DNA of 56,115 bases from an uncultured Lachnospiraceae bacterium. Its GTDB lineage: Bacteria > Bacillota > Clostridia > Lachnospirales > Lachnospiraceae. The notes below the pieces were generated by a model. It was not told the origin of the DNA. It worked only from the letters and a program-made list of their open reading frames with translations, and made no database searches. Shown here one piece after another: positions 25,074 through 34,239 of this stretch (its first letter is position 1; each line of letters starts with the position of its first letter). The stretch is from positions 1-56,115 of the forward strand of contig CAJUOO010000014.1 in the NCBI GenBank assembly GCA_910588535.1. The letters are read 5' to 3'. A program made the translations under genes and the position numbers.

Positions 25074-25793
25074 TTGTTAGATATTTTTGTGTGTGAAGAT
25101 AATGTCATACAACGACAAGCTATCGTGCAAACCATTCAAAATACCGTTCTGATAGAAGAACTTGATATGCAGCTTGTATTAGATACAGGAGATCCTTATG
25201 CATTGCTAGAAATACTCAAAACTAACCTAAACACCGGCATTTATTTCCTTGATATAGACTTAGGCAGCGATATAAACGGAATGAAATTGGCACAGCAGAT
25301 CAGATTATATGACCCTCGTGGTTTCATCGTATTTATCACAGCTCATTCTGAACTAAGCTTTATGACCTTCCAGTACCGGGTGGAGGCAATGGACTTCGTA
25401 TTAAAAGACACTCCTGCCGAAGCGCAAGTGAAAATAAGAGAATGTCTGTTAAATGCAATGGAACGCTATACTCTACAGACCAACAAGACACACAAAGTCT
25501 ATACGATCGAATCCGGCGAGCGAAAAATCAGCATAGACTATGATGATATCTTATTTTTTGAAACTTCCAGCAACATACATAAAGTCATTCTCCATGCGAA
25601 AGAGCGACAAATAGAATTTTTTAGTACCATAAAAGAATTGGCAAATGATTTAGGTAATGATTTTGTGCGCTGCCATCGGTCATTTTTGGTCAATAAAAAG
25701 AGTATAAAAGAAGTAGACACGAAAAACCGAATCATCTATTTTACCAATGGAGAAACTTGCCTGATGTCCACACGCATGATGAAAGGACTATAA
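25074..25793 (+). CDS. AgrA-like LytTR response regulator
   Basis: About 239 residues. Receiver domain: FVCEDNVIQRQ (acidic pocket), YFLDIDLGSDINGM (phosphoacceptor Asp), FITAHSE, and FVLKD. The C-terminal LytTR DNA-binding domain reads ISIDYDDILFFETSSNIHKV and FVRCHRSFLVNKKSI. AAAGGAG lies eight bases before a TTG at 25074, which I take as the start; a GTG at 25065 is in frame but too close to the ribosome site. LytTR regulators of this branch control quorum-sensing, bacteriocin or competence genes. Confidence 0.9.
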   Translation: MLDIFVCEDNVIQRQAIVQTIQNTVLIEELDMQLVLDTGDPYALLEILKTNLNTGIYFLDIDLGSDINGMKLAQQIRLYDPRGFIVFITAHSELSFMTFQYRVEAMDFVLKDTPAEAQVKIRECLLNAMERYTLQTNKTHKVYTIESGERKISIDYDDILFFETSSNIHKVILHAKERQIEFFSTIKELANDLGNDFVRCHRSFLVNKKSIKEVDTKNRIIYFTNGETCLMSTRMMKGL

Positions 25794-25855
25794 AAGTAAA
25801 GTATAAAGATATCAAGAAATATTATTTTTCCCAAAATTTCTCTAAGCATAAAAAC

Positions 25856-25904
25856 TACCCCTAAAATAGTAGATTTTATATTGAATCTGACTGCTTTAGG
25901 GGTA
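25856..25904. terminator. Bidirectional terminator between the LytTR regulator and the SDR gene
   Basis: TACCCCTAAA and TTTAGGGGTA form a perfect ten-pair stem, with an inner AGATT/AATCT stem. It separates convergent genes. Confidence 0.75.
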
Positions 25905-25948
25905 ATGTAATTTCTTCGTTTCTTTCTATCCTTGGCAGTTATCCCAGA

Positions 25949-26773
25949 TCATCCAACAACATTTTCACCGCCTTCGACAAGTTCTGGATGCTTCCAGCTG
26001 CTCATATTCTGATGTCCCGCACTTAGTGCACCATCAACGGGAATCGCCGCACCTGTGATGTACCGAGCCATATCACTTGCAAGAAACAACGCCAGATAGG
26101 CACATTCATTGGGATCTCCCATTCGTCCAGCTGGACAATCCGCCGCAAAAAATGCCATAGCTTGTTCCGGTGCATCGCCAAAAATACTTGTTTTGGTATA
26201 ACCGGGGCAAATGACGTTGACAGTAATGCCATATTTCGCATAGTCCAGTGCTGCAGCACGAGTCATGCCCACTACACCAAATTTCGTTGCAGTATATAAT
26301 GCCTGTCCCCGCTGGGGCACCAGTCCAGCGATGGAGGCAACGTTGATAAGGAATCCTCCCCGACTATGAGTTTTGAAGATTGCCTCCGCGCCATACTTCA
26401 TTCCAGCAAATACACCCTTACTATTAATATCAAAAATTTTCTCGTATTCTTCTACATCATATTCGTGCAGTGGCGTACCACCCATACCGATACCTGCGTT
26501 GCTGACCAAACCATCCAAACGGCCATAATGGTTGACTGCAGTATCCACCAGCCCTTCGATCTCCTTCACACGGCTACAATCCGTCCGAACAAAAACAGCG
26601 TTTCCACCATTTGCCCGAATCTCATCCACCACAGCTTGTCCCTGCTCTTGGCTACGAGCTGCACAGACCACCTTCATCCCGTGTTCTCCAAATACTGTAG
26701 CAATCGACCTGCCAATCCCACGGCTTGCACCAGTAACAATTGCAACCTTTCCCTTTACGCTGCTAAAATCCAT
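25949..26773 (-). CDS. Short-chain dehydrogenase/reductase
   Basis: 274 residues of the classical SDR family: VTGASRGIGRSIA (NAD(P) loop), SNAGIG, the catalytic LINVASIAG and YTATKFG (YxxxK), VICPGYTKT, and the closing ITGAAIPVDGALSAGHQ. It probably reduces or oxidises a ketone or alcohol; substrate unknown. AAGGAGG lies nine bases before the ATG at 26773. It shares an almost identical 37-bp upstream segment with the reductase gene at 26994-28001, so the two are probably co-regulated by the TetR protein at 28202. Confidence 0.9.
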   Translation of the reverse strand: MDFSSVKGKVAIVTGASRGIGRSIATVFGEHGMKVVCAARSQEQGQAVVDEIRANGGNAVFVRTDCSRVKEIEGLVDTAVNHYGRLDGLVSNAGIGMGGTPLHEYDVEEYEKIFDINSKGVFAGMKYGAEAIFKTHSRGGFLINVASIAGLVPQRGQALYTATKFGVVGMTRAAALDYAKYGITVNVICPGYTKTSIFGDAPEQAMAFFAADCPAGRMGDPNECAYLALFLASDMARYITGAAIPVDGALSAGHQNMSSWKHPELVEGGENVVG

Positions 26774-26796
26774 CACTCAAATCCTCCTTTTATTTA

Positions 26797-26833
26797 TGTA
26801 CAGATAATTAAATAAAATATATCTGTTGATTTT
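26797..26833. promoter_or_regulatory. Operator-like dyad upstream of the SDR gene
   Basis: ACAGAT (26800-26805) and ATCTGT (26821-26826) form a dyad with 15 bases between them. The surrounding 37 bases are nearly identical to 28053-28088. A second shared box, GACAAATCAA (with a variable tail), lies about 50 bases further upstream at both genes. The rest of 26834-26993 shows nothing else. Confidence 0.65.
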
Positions 26834-26993
26834 GAAATAATTATCATGTTAAACAACATTATGACAAATCAATGAACAATCTTCCACTATCTGTATCTAT
26901 TTAACAATTTCGCTCAATTATCAAAAATAAATAGAATCATAAAAACTGATGCCTATATGCACTATACTCATAAAATTATTTCACTGACACAAA

Positions 26994-28001
26994 TTATACC
27001 TTTCCAATTTCATGTAACCATTCAATTTCATCATGAATTGTTTCCCGGTAAGAACGTGATGTATATCCCAATTCACGTCTCGCTTTTGAGGAGTCAAAAT
27101 TGTTATTCCGAGAAAGATTATAAATTTCATACTTGGTCAATGCTGGTGTTTTTCCTTTTCTCTTTGCAAGCAGTTCTAAAATTTTTGCAGCAGTCATTGC
27201 AATCCGGCGCGATAAATAGATCAATGGCTTCTTGCAATTCCCTTCCTGTGCGGACAATGCTGCAAATTCGGGATAACTTACCACTTCATTTGCAAGTATA
27301 TAACTTTCTCCAGTTTTTCCTTTCTCCGCAGCGAGAAATAGTCCATTCGCAAGATCACGAACATCACAGAGGTTAAAAGTCCCTGCAACTCCAATCCGTG
27401 TTTCTCCATGCAGCTGCATCAACATTCCTTTTGTAACAGGTCCTATTGCATAATCTCCCGGTCCAAGAATACCGCTTGGCATTACAATGCAGGCATTCAA
27501 TCCCCTCTTCCGCACTGCGTCCAGCACACACTGGCTGGCAATTGCCTTGGACTGCCCATACACACCAACAACCTTTGTCTCGTCAAAATGTTCTGGTTCC
27601 ACCATTTTCTGTCCATGTGGCAATTCAGGAATTGTACCAGTACTACCCACATAAACAAGTTTCTTACATTCTGGATGCTGCAGACAACAGTCGATGATAT
27701 TCATGGTTCCCTTCACATTGACATTCATAACCAGCTCCCGACGTTCCTCTCCCAGTGCCACCATACTTGCACAATGCATAATGATCGTTTCTGTCTGAGG
27801 CGGAATCTCAAAAAATTTTTCCAATGAATTTTTGTCACAGAGATCACCCTCATAACACTCAATTTCACTGGGAATATAACATTTCATTTTATCGTTCGGC
27901 AAGACCAATGCCCTAGCATTCATTCCGCGTGCCACCATCTGTCGGCAGACCTCCCCGCCAAGATAACCCGCCGCACCCGTAATCAGATACAAAGTATTCA
28001 T
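26994..28001 (-). CDS. NAD-dependent epimerase/reductase (dihydroflavonol-reductase-like)
   Basis: 335 residues of the extended SDR family: YLITGAAGYLGGEVCRQM (nucleotide loop), MHCASMVALG, LVYVGSTGTIPE (catalytic Ser/Thr region), VVGVYGQSKAIASQ (YxxxK) and VMPSGILGPGDY. The layout resembles NAD(P)H-dependent aldehyde or dihydroflavonol-4-reductase-type enzymes rather than sugar epimerases. GGAGG lies eight bases before the ATG. It is divergent from tetR and carries the ACAGAT/ATCTGT operator in its leader. Confidence 0.86.
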   Translation of the reverse strand: MNTLYLITGAAGYLGGEVCRQMVARGMNARALVLPNDKMKCYIPSEIECYEGDLCDKNSLEKFFEIPPQTETIIMHCASMVALGEERRELVMNVNVKGTMNIIDCCLQHPECKKLVYVGSTGTIPELPHGQKMVEPEHFDETKVVGVYGQSKAIASQCVLDAVRKRGLNACIVMPSGILGPGDYAIGPVTKGMLMQLHGETRIGVAGTFNLCDVRDLANGLFLAAEKGKTGESYILANEVVSYPEFAALSAQEGNCKKPLIYLSRRIAMTAAKILELLAKRKGKTPALTKYEIYNLSRNNNFDSSKARRELGYTSRSYRETIHDEIEWLHEIGKV

Positions 28002-28052
28002 CCGTTTCGTCCTCCCTAAATTCTCCTGATATTATATAGCTGCAATATTAAT

Positions 28053-28088
28053 GTACAGATGATTAAATATTGTATATCTGTTGATTTA
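28053..28088. promoter_or_regulatory. Operator-like dyad upstream of the epimerase/reductase gene
   Basis: ACAGAT (28055-28060) and ATCTGT (28076-28081), same spacing as at 26800. Just upstream on the minus strand TTGATT, 18 bases, and TATAAT form a likely promoter, so a bound repressor would sit over the start region. Confidence 0.68.
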
Positions 28089-28163
28089 TCCTAGCATCTG
28101 TATTATACTGAATATTACAGCGACAAATCAAGAAACAATCTTACAACATCTGCTAGATAAAGG

Positions 28164-28182
28164 ACAGATTATCACAATCTGT
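28164..28182. promoter_or_regulatory. TetR-type operator palindrome
   Basis: ACAGATT-ATCAC-AATCTGT, a perfect seven-base inverted repeat with a five-base centre, 19 bases before the tetR start codon. The half-site is the same ACAGAT as in the two upstream dyads, pointing to autoregulation. Confidence 0.75.
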
Positions 28183-28201
28183 TGAAGAAAGGAACAAAGA
28201 C

Positions 28202-28777
28202 ATGAAAACTGATGCCCGCGTGCGATATACACGCAAGATCATTCAGGAAACTTTTCTGGATCTATTAAAGGACAAGCCCGTTTCGAAAATCACAGTAAAA
28301 GAAATCTGCGACAAGGCACAAATTAATCGCGGAACTTTTTATAAACACTATCAAGACTGTTATGATCTATTGGAGAAAATTGAGACAGAAGGTATTCAGG
28401 AATTTGAAAAAATGCTGGCCGCCATCGAGGCTACCGGCGCACATGCCGCAGTAATTGCCATACTGAGCACATTACGCAGCAAAAGCCAGCTGATCCAATC
28501 CATAAGTACACCTATGAGTGAACAACAATTTATTCAAAAGTTATCTGGCTGTTGTTTGCTCTATATACGACAATGGCTTGGTTCAACGCCGAAAGACAAC
28601 TGCTCTGCTGCGAAACGGGACGCCGGTTTTACATTTCTGGCAGGCGGATGTAGCAGCGTAATTCAATGGTGGCTGCAAAATGGAATGCAAGAACCTCCAG
28701 AAGAGATTGCCGACTACATCATTACATTTTCCGAACAGATAATTATGACCACCCGTCAAATGGATGGTCTGCATTAG
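28202..28777 (+). CDS. TetR/AcrR-family regulator
   Basis: 191 residues. The N-terminal helix-turn-helix is clear (TRKIIQETFLDLLKDKPVSK, then VKEICDKAQINRGTFYKHY). The C-terminal ligand-binding domain is of the type seen in DhaS-like TetR proteins. AAAGGAAC precedes the ATG. It is transcribed away from the reductase gene at 28001, and three matching palindromic sites in the vicinity suggest that it represses itself and both reductases until an inducer, perhaps an aldehyde, phenolic or similar compound, binds. The inducer is unknown. Confidence 0.9.
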   Translation: MKTDARVRYTRKIIQETFLDLLKDKPVSKITVKEICDKAQINRGTFYKHYQDCYDLLEKIETEGIQEFEKMLAAIEATGAHAAVIAILSTLRSKSQLIQSISTPMSEQQFIQKLSGCCLLYIRQWLGSTPKDNCSAAKRDAGFTFLAGGCSSVIQWWLQNGMQEPPEEIADYIITFSEQIIMTTRQMDGLH

Positions 28778-28836
28778 GGCTATACGCCCTAATTGCTTGG
28801 GGTTATCTATTTCCCGACAGCCCCGTTTTCTAATAG
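28773..28836 (+). terminator. Terminator after tetR
   Basis: ATTAGGGC and GCCCTAAT form a perfect eight-pair hairpin that includes the tetR stop codon. A second GGGG/CCCC stem followed by GTTTTC lies just after it. Confidence 0.65.
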
Positions 28837-28892
28837 TTTATTATGTTGCACAAACTGGGGAGTTTATCGTTGATTCACTTTCTTTAAGAATA

Positions 28893-31427
28893 TCAAAAAC
28901 AATGCCTCCCAGCTACAACGTGCTCCTTGCGCCCGTCGGGAAGAATAATGTCTGCACTGGCATTTGCCGGAATGACAAACTCATATACAAATTTTCCACC
29001 CTCACAGCGCCAGCCACTCTCAATATCTCCAACGGGAGAATGGTATACTGCTTTCGCATAGTCCAGCATGTTACAAGGCTGTGGCTTTATCTCGATCTCG
29101 CTGCCCACAAGATGGATACCGCACACGCCCTCAAACAGCCAGCCAGTGACCGCCCCCTTAGAATAGTGGTTCAGCGAAGCAGAAGGCACGCCTTCCTCGT
29201 TGATTCCGTCCCATGTCTCCCAGATAGTCGTAGCGCCCTTCTTCACCTGATAGAGCCAACCCGGCATCGTGTCTTGAAGGAGCAGCTTATACGCCGTTTC
29301 CACATACCCATAATCCGCAAGCACCGCGCACAAATGCGGTGTCGAGAGAAATCCCGTATTGAGATGGTAATCATTCTGTTGCACTAGACAGTTCAGGTCA
29401 TCTGCTGCCTGCCGTTTCTCTTCCTCTGTCAGCAGTTCAAATGTAATTGCGCGCACGTACTCTGCCTGCCGGTCGGAATGGATTCTTCCATCCTCCACCG
29501 CAATATAGCGGAATGCTTTCCCCGCATTTTCTGCCGTTGTACGGTAATGCCCTGCATCCTCCATTTTTCCCAGAATCTGCGCAATCTCCGCAAGTATCTG
29601 TCCAGAGCACGCAAAATACGCTGTGGCAACCTTTTGCTGCGGCGTCCTCATCGCGGAAGTGCTGTCGATATCCGGCTCACACCACTCGCCGTAATCGACC
29701 CCTGTCTCAATGGTATAATCACGGTATGGATTCTGTTTCATAAATTCTGCAACATCATCTGGTTTGTTCTTCGCACGCCCTTCCAAAAAAGAATACCACT
29801 TCTGCATCATCACGTAATTTTCTTCCAAAATCCGCACATCCCCATACCGCTGGTAAAGCACATACGGCACAATGATGCACGCATCACCCCAGCCCACGGA
29901 ACCAGCAAGCAGCCCTGAGAAAAAGCTTGGGTTATTGTTCCTTGGGGAAATATTGTTCAGTTTCCCATCCTCATGCTGCGTTATGCGACATTCTGCCAAC
30001 CATTTGCGAATAACAGGATAACAGTCCTCCAGATACAACCCTGTCGCCGCGAAAACACCCATATCGCCTGTCCACGCTGCACGCTCCCTCGTGGGACAGT
30101 CTGTCGGCACATCACAGAAATTGGACTTCTGGCTCCAAATACTATTGTGTACCAGCTGGTTCACATCAGCGTTGGAGCAGGTGAACGTTCCCAGCTCCTG
30201 CATTTTTGAATACACCGCAATCGCAGTAAACTCCGCATCCCGCAGGTCAATGTCCGTCTCCACTTTCGCATAGCGGAATCCCCAGATTGTAAACTTCGCC
30301 TTGTACTCATTTAAACCTTCCTTGCAGATATAAACCACTTGCTGTCTGGTGCCGCCCTCCTTGTGGCGTTTGCGGTCCTGAAAATTCTCCTGAGTAAAAT
30401 TGCCGTTCTCATCCAGAGTTTCACCATGTGTCAGCACGATTTTCTGTCCTGCGTGCGCCTTTAAGCGGAAAGAAATATATCCTGCCATATTCTGCCCGTA
30501 ATCAATAACCGTTTCCCCATCTGGCGTCGTGATACACTTTCCTGTGAAATGTTCCATCTCCGCAACTGGCATGCAGTTGGAGCAGGCAAGTGTTTCCACC
30601 CCAAATTTTTCAACCGTTACCTCGTGATAATCTGTGATCTCCTCCATTCTGGCATCAACCACCTCGCCCTGCTGCATATCGTTCTCGCGGATTGGCCCTG
30701 ACTGCGATGCAGTCCAACTCCCGTCAGAAACACATACGATATTTTTATCAATTTCCAGCTGAAAGAACAGCGCTACTCCTGTTCCGTAGAGATTTCGGTC
30801 CCCGTCAACTCCCGACACACTCCGGTACCAGCCGTCTCCAAGGATGACCTCTGCCAGATTTTCCCCGTCCCTGATCAGATCTGTGACATCATACGTCTGA
30901 TATGCCACTTTTCGATCATAATTGTAACAGCCGGGGGCAAGAACAAATTCACCCACGCGCTTCCCGTTGATATATGCCTCGTACAATCCGTGGCAGGTGA
31001 TGTAAAGCCTTGCCATTGTTCCCCTTGTAGCCTGAAAACGCTTTTTCAGATAACTTGCTGGCTTGTGAACATCTGGATCGCAGACAAGTTCTGGATTAAT
31101 CCACTCTGCCCTGAACAGTGTCTTATCTATGATACCTGTCTCAAAAACAGCATGCACACTCCACTCATCCTCACACCCTGCCTCGTCCCAAAGACGCACC
31201 CGCCAGCTAACGCGCTGTTTACTCTGCAGCTCTTTTTCCAAAACAGCATGCATCTGCGAGCTGAAAACTTTGCCGCTGCCCCACAACAGTTTACCATTCT
31301 CATAAGCTTCAATCTCATAAGCTGTCTGTGTGATTCCGTCCTCACACATCCACGACAGATACGGTCTTGCAATATCAATCCCTATTGGATCGGTCAGATG
31401 CTCCGTCTTTAAATTAATGGCTCTCAT
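28893..31427 (-). CDS. Alpha-L-rhamnosidase, glycoside hydrolase family 78
   Basis: 844 residues. Beta-sandwich domains at the N-terminus (LTDPIGIDIARPYLSWMCED; later RLYITCHGLYEAYINGKRVG, VLAPGCYNYDRKVAYQTYDVT) precede the (alpha/alpha)6 barrel with FCDVPTDCPTRERAAWTGD, holding the acidic residue expected of the GH78 catalytic acid. TTIWETWDG and SLNHYSKGAVTGWLFE are also GH78 landmarks. No signal peptide, so it hydrolyses terminal alpha-L-rhamnose of imported glycosides. It overlaps the GH43 gene by four bases (ATGA) and is the last gene of the utilisation operon. Confidence 0.92.
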   Translation of the reverse strand: MRAINLKTEHLTDPIGIDIARPYLSWMCEDGITQTAYEIEAYENGKLLWGSGKVFSSQMHAVLEKELQSKQRVSWRVRLWDEAGCEDEWSVHAVFETGIIDKTLFRAEWINPELVCDPDVHKPASYLKKRFQATRGTMARLYITCHGLYEAYINGKRVGEFVLAPGCYNYDRKVAYQTYDVTDLIRDGENLAEVILGDGWYRSVSGVDGDRNLYGTGVALFFQLEIDKNIVCVSDGSWTASQSGPIRENDMQQGEVVDARMEEITDYHEVTVEKFGVETLACSNCMPVAEMEHFTGKCITTPDGETVIDYGQNMAGYISFRLKAHAGQKIVLTHGETLDENGNFTQENFQDRKRHKEGGTRQQVVYICKEGLNEYKAKFTIWGFRYAKVETDIDLRDAEFTAIAVYSKMQELGTFTCSNADVNQLVHNSIWSQKSNFCDVPTDCPTRERAAWTGDMGVFAATGLYLEDCYPVIRKWLAECRITQHEDGKLNNISPRNNNPSFFSGLLAGSVGWGDACIIVPYVLYQRYGDVRILEENYVMMQKWYSFLEGRAKNKPDDVAEFMKQNPYRDYTIETGVDYGEWCEPDIDSTSAMRTPQQKVATAYFACSGQILAEIAQILGKMEDAGHYRTTAENAGKAFRYIAVEDGRIHSDRQAEYVRAITFELLTEEEKRQAADDLNCLVQQNDYHLNTGFLSTPHLCAVLADYGYVETAYKLLLQDTMPGWLYQVKKGATTIWETWDGINEEGVPSASLNHYSKGAVTGWLFEGVCGIHLVGSEIEIKPQPCNMLDYAKAVYHSPVGDIESGWRCEGGKFVYEFVIPANASADIILPDGRKEHVVAGRHCF

Positions 31428-33241
31428 AATTTTGTCACCTTTCCATGGGCAATCCCATTCTCATTAAATGCGTCAACGCGCACAAAATAATCCTGTGCTC
31501 TCACCAGCGCGCCAATCCTTTTTTGCGTCAGCTCACCATCATCCTTATAAATCTGATAACTGTGGTACAGCTTATCCTTTGCATGTCCCCACAAAATATT
31601 ATAGCCTGTGGCATCCGCCGTATTTTCAATGTCCACCAGCAGATCCAGCCGATCGTCGCTTCTGTGGATGCTGTATCCCGGAATCTGCGGCTTACTGCCG
31701 TCACCGATGCCGAAAATTCTCAGGCCGGAAATACAGGGTGTCACATTGTAAGGAACCTGTAAAATTGTAAGTTTCACATAGCGTACCTTAATGCCCTTCT
31801 CTTTGACAATAAAATCGTGCGGCAGATCCGTCATAGCTTCCGATTTATCTTCAATCACAAAATATTCTCTCCCATCCGGTGATCCTTCCAGAATCCACCG
31901 GGTAAGTAAATCATGTTCTTCGATATACCTTGGTTGTGTAAGCGAACCCTGTATTTTCCCCGGACATGCTATCGGAAGCTGGTCATCCGCAAAATTAATC
32001 TGAATCGCCCGGACATCCATCTCTTTTTCCAAATCGACTGTAAGCCATTGTCCACGCTCCGCAGAGGCCGCTCGCCACCACGTCTTTGCATCCTCATTCA
32101 CCGCCATGCTAGGTGCGCTGCCTTCTGCACAGGAAGAGGCTGCCACAGGTTTTTTATAATTCAACAGATACCACTGTGGTTCACGCCATGCGTCACAGCC
32201 GCTCTCGTCCACCGCCACCGGCCAATCACCATAATTCTGGTTACAAAATAGTTCACCATCGCCATCAAAACCCGCCGGCCAGATTCCCACGCGCCGCTCA
32301 AACTGATGATTGACGCTGATACGCATGGTAGACGTGTGCCAGAGATTTCCGTTTCTGTCTCTCATCGTGGAGCCGTGTCCCGCACCCGGCATAAAACCAC
32401 CCGGATGATACGAATATGGATTGTTCTGCGCCAACGTGAATGGACCAAGCGGTGAATCTCCCACATAGACACCGTCCGCATAGACATTGTACTCTGCACC
32501 GGGACAGGCGTACTGCAGATAATACTTCCCGTCGTGCTTATCCATCCACGGTCCCTCGATAAAGGGCCTGCGCGTGAACATCCCCCTGATCTGTGGAATG
32601 TATTGCTGGGGAAGCTGCTCCACAGGCGTACCACTTTGTTTCAAAAAGCCATTAAACATTTGCTCCACTTCCTCTTCGCTGCGCGGAAACTCGCAGTTGT
32701 CCACGCCCATGCGCTCATACCCTCTCTCATAACCGTTCCCTTCGATCAAAACAATCCGCTCTGTCTTCGGCCGCATGGTTTCCGGTTCCAACTCCACGCC
32801 CCACAACGGCGTAATATTCGAACACCCCCAGTAAAAATAGATTCTGCCATCATCATCACAAAACAAGTTTGGATCCCAGAAATCAAATGTCCCCGGAATC
32901 TCTTCATATGGTCCGTTGATAATGTCCTTTGTCCGATAAAAATTGCAGACCTCTCCCTTTTTGGATGCGGAAAAATACACATACTCCCCTACCACACGCA
33001 CGTCTGGGGCATAGTCATACAATGGCAGATTTTTTGGTAGCCTGTGCGCCTCCCAATGTACCATATCCTCGGAGACCCACACACTCAGGTTCATCGACAC
33101 AAACATATAATATCTGTCATGAAACAAAATCATGGACGGGTCCGCCGCCTCTCTGTCAATCTGCAGCTTTCCATGTGACCTTGGATCCATATTGAACTGA
33201 TAACGATAAGGAACATTAATTGGATTGCAATAATATTTCAT
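31424..33241 (-). CDS. Glycoside hydrolase family 43 with C-terminal accessory domains
   Basis: 605 residues. The five-bladed propeller half has the three GH43 acids in their usual settings: base Asp in EAADPSMILFHDRYYMF, Asp in FDFWDPNLFCDDDGRIYFYWG, and the acid Glu in RPFIEGPWMDKHDGKYYLQY. From about residue 365 a discoidin-like sandwich follows (KTWWRAASAERGQWLTVDLE, then AIQINFADDQ), and the last about 90 residues look like a fibronectin type III domain. The likely activity is arabinofuranosidase or xylosidase; exact specificity cannot be read. Cytoplasmic (no signal). GGAGGG precedes the ATG. Confidence 0.86.
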   Translation of the reverse strand: MKYYCNPINVPYRYQFNMDPRSHGKLQIDREAADPSMILFHDRYYMFVSMNLSVWVSEDMVHWEAHRLPKNLPLYDYAPDVRVVGEYVYFSASKKGEVCNFYRTKDIINGPYEEIPGTFDFWDPNLFCDDDGRIYFYWGCSNITPLWGVELEPETMRPKTERIVLIEGNGYERGYERMGVDNCEFPRSEEEVEQMFNGFLKQSGTPVEQLPQQYIPQIRGMFTRRPFIEGPWMDKHDGKYYLQYACPGAEYNVYADGVYVGDSPLGPFTLAQNNPYSYHPGGFMPGAGHGSTMRDRNGNLWHTSTMRISVNHQFERRVGIWPAGFDGDGELFCNQNYGDWPVAVDESGCDAWREPQWYLLNYKKPVAASSCAEGSAPSMAVNEDAKTWWRAASAERGQWLTVDLEKEMDVRAIQINFADDQLPIACPGKIQGSLTQPRYIEEHDLLTRWILEGSPDGREYFVIEDKSEAMTDLPHDFIVKEKGIKVRYVKLTILQVPYNVTPCISGLRIFGIGDGSKPQIPGYSIHRSDDRLDLLVDIENTADATGYNILWGHAKDKLYHSYQIYKDDGELTQKRIGALVRAQDYFVRVDAFNENGIAHGKVTKL

Positions 33242-33259
33242 ATCTTCCCTCCATACATT

Positions 33260-34120
33260 TTATTTAGATTCTGTCACAAAATGATTCAGAAATTTAGCAC
33301 TCAACTGTAGTGACTTAATTGGTGATTTGTCCACCCAATTTTTGTGACTTTCAAGAATCACGGCATCGACACTGACCGACAATGCCTGCCTGATCAGACT
33401 CTCCAGATCCATATTTCCATAGCCAAGTTCCATGCTGTCAGATTTGAGAATCGGCGTCATAGACGAACCCGACACGCGTGTCCCTCTGTCGTTGATATGA
33501 TAAAGCTTCATGCGTGTACCAAGTTTTTTCATCAGCGCAAGCGCGGACACCCCAGCCTCTGTTGGCCAGTAGGAATCCAGCTCAAAACCGACACATGTGT
33601 CATCTGTGTTTTCTATAATACAATCATATGCCGTCATTTTTTTGTCAACTTTTCTAAATTCGCAGTTATGATTGTGGTAAAGAAGTTGTATCCCCGCTTT
33701 TTTCAAGATTTCTCCCGATGTGTTCAGATCGCTGGCAAGCGTCTTGACCGCCTCGCGGTCAGAATAGTCAAACCGGTACATACCTGTGATCACGACCTTA
33801 TCCGTACCAAATTTCTGTGCTTCCGCAATCACTGCATCCGGATCACGTTTTACGCTTCCAAGATCCTCATGAACACTTACAACTGTAAGGCCTGCATCGC
33901 GCAGCAGTCCGTTCCAGTCATGGCATCCGCCCTTTCCGACCGGCATTCCGGCAGCCTTTGTCATTGCCCGCACCAGAAAAGATGTCGGCCTAATCATAAA
34001 CCCATTCAGCTCAATTCCATCATATCCGGCTGCCTTAATCGCCTTCAGTGTCTCCCTTGTCTGTGCTTCACTTTTTGTGACCGTTCCCAGCATAATCTGC
34101 TGTACCGCTTTTTTCGCCAT
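33260..34120 (-). CDS. Sugar phosphate isomerase/epimerase (AP endonuclease 2-like TIM barrel)
   Basis: 286 residues of the xylose-isomerase-like TIM-barrel family: MLGTVTKSEAQTRETLKAI, AAGYDGIELNGFM at the end of the first strand, LLYHNHNCEF (metal-binding His), VGFELDSYW, and LYHINDRG. Such enzymes isomerise or epimerise keto-sugars or act as hydroxypyruvate-isomerase-like proteins. Placed between the GH1 and GH43 genes, it probably processes a monosaccharide released by them. GAGGAG precedes the ATG by 11 bases. The 119-bp gap between it and GH1 shows nothing special. Confidence 0.83.
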   Translation of the reverse strand: MAKKAVQQIMLGTVTKSEAQTRETLKAIKAAGYDGIELNGFMIRPTSFLVRAMTKAAGMPVGKGGCHDWNGLLRDAGLTVVSVHEDLGSVKRDPDAVIAEAQKFGTDKVVITGMYRFDYSDREAVKTLASDLNTSGEILKKAGIQLLYHNHNCEFRKVDKKMTAYDCIIENTDDTCVGFELDSYWPTEAGVSALALMKKLGTRMKLYHINDRGTRVSGSSMTPILKSDSMELGYGNMDLESLIRQALSVSVDAVILESHKNWVDKSPIKSLQLSAKFLNHFVTESK

Positions 34121-34239
34121 ATTCCCACACTCCTCAATTGTCCAATCGCTCCGTAGGCTTGCACACTATGCAAAGAACTCCTATTCCTTGGACATTCTTA
34201 TAAACACTGAGAAACTCTTATCCCGCGTTTTTCTCTGCT

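Noticed and set aside
26834..26993. Separate promoter for a small RNA in the SDR leader
   Set aside because: Only duplicated operator-box sequence is visible; no terminator or consensus promoter pair defines a transcript.
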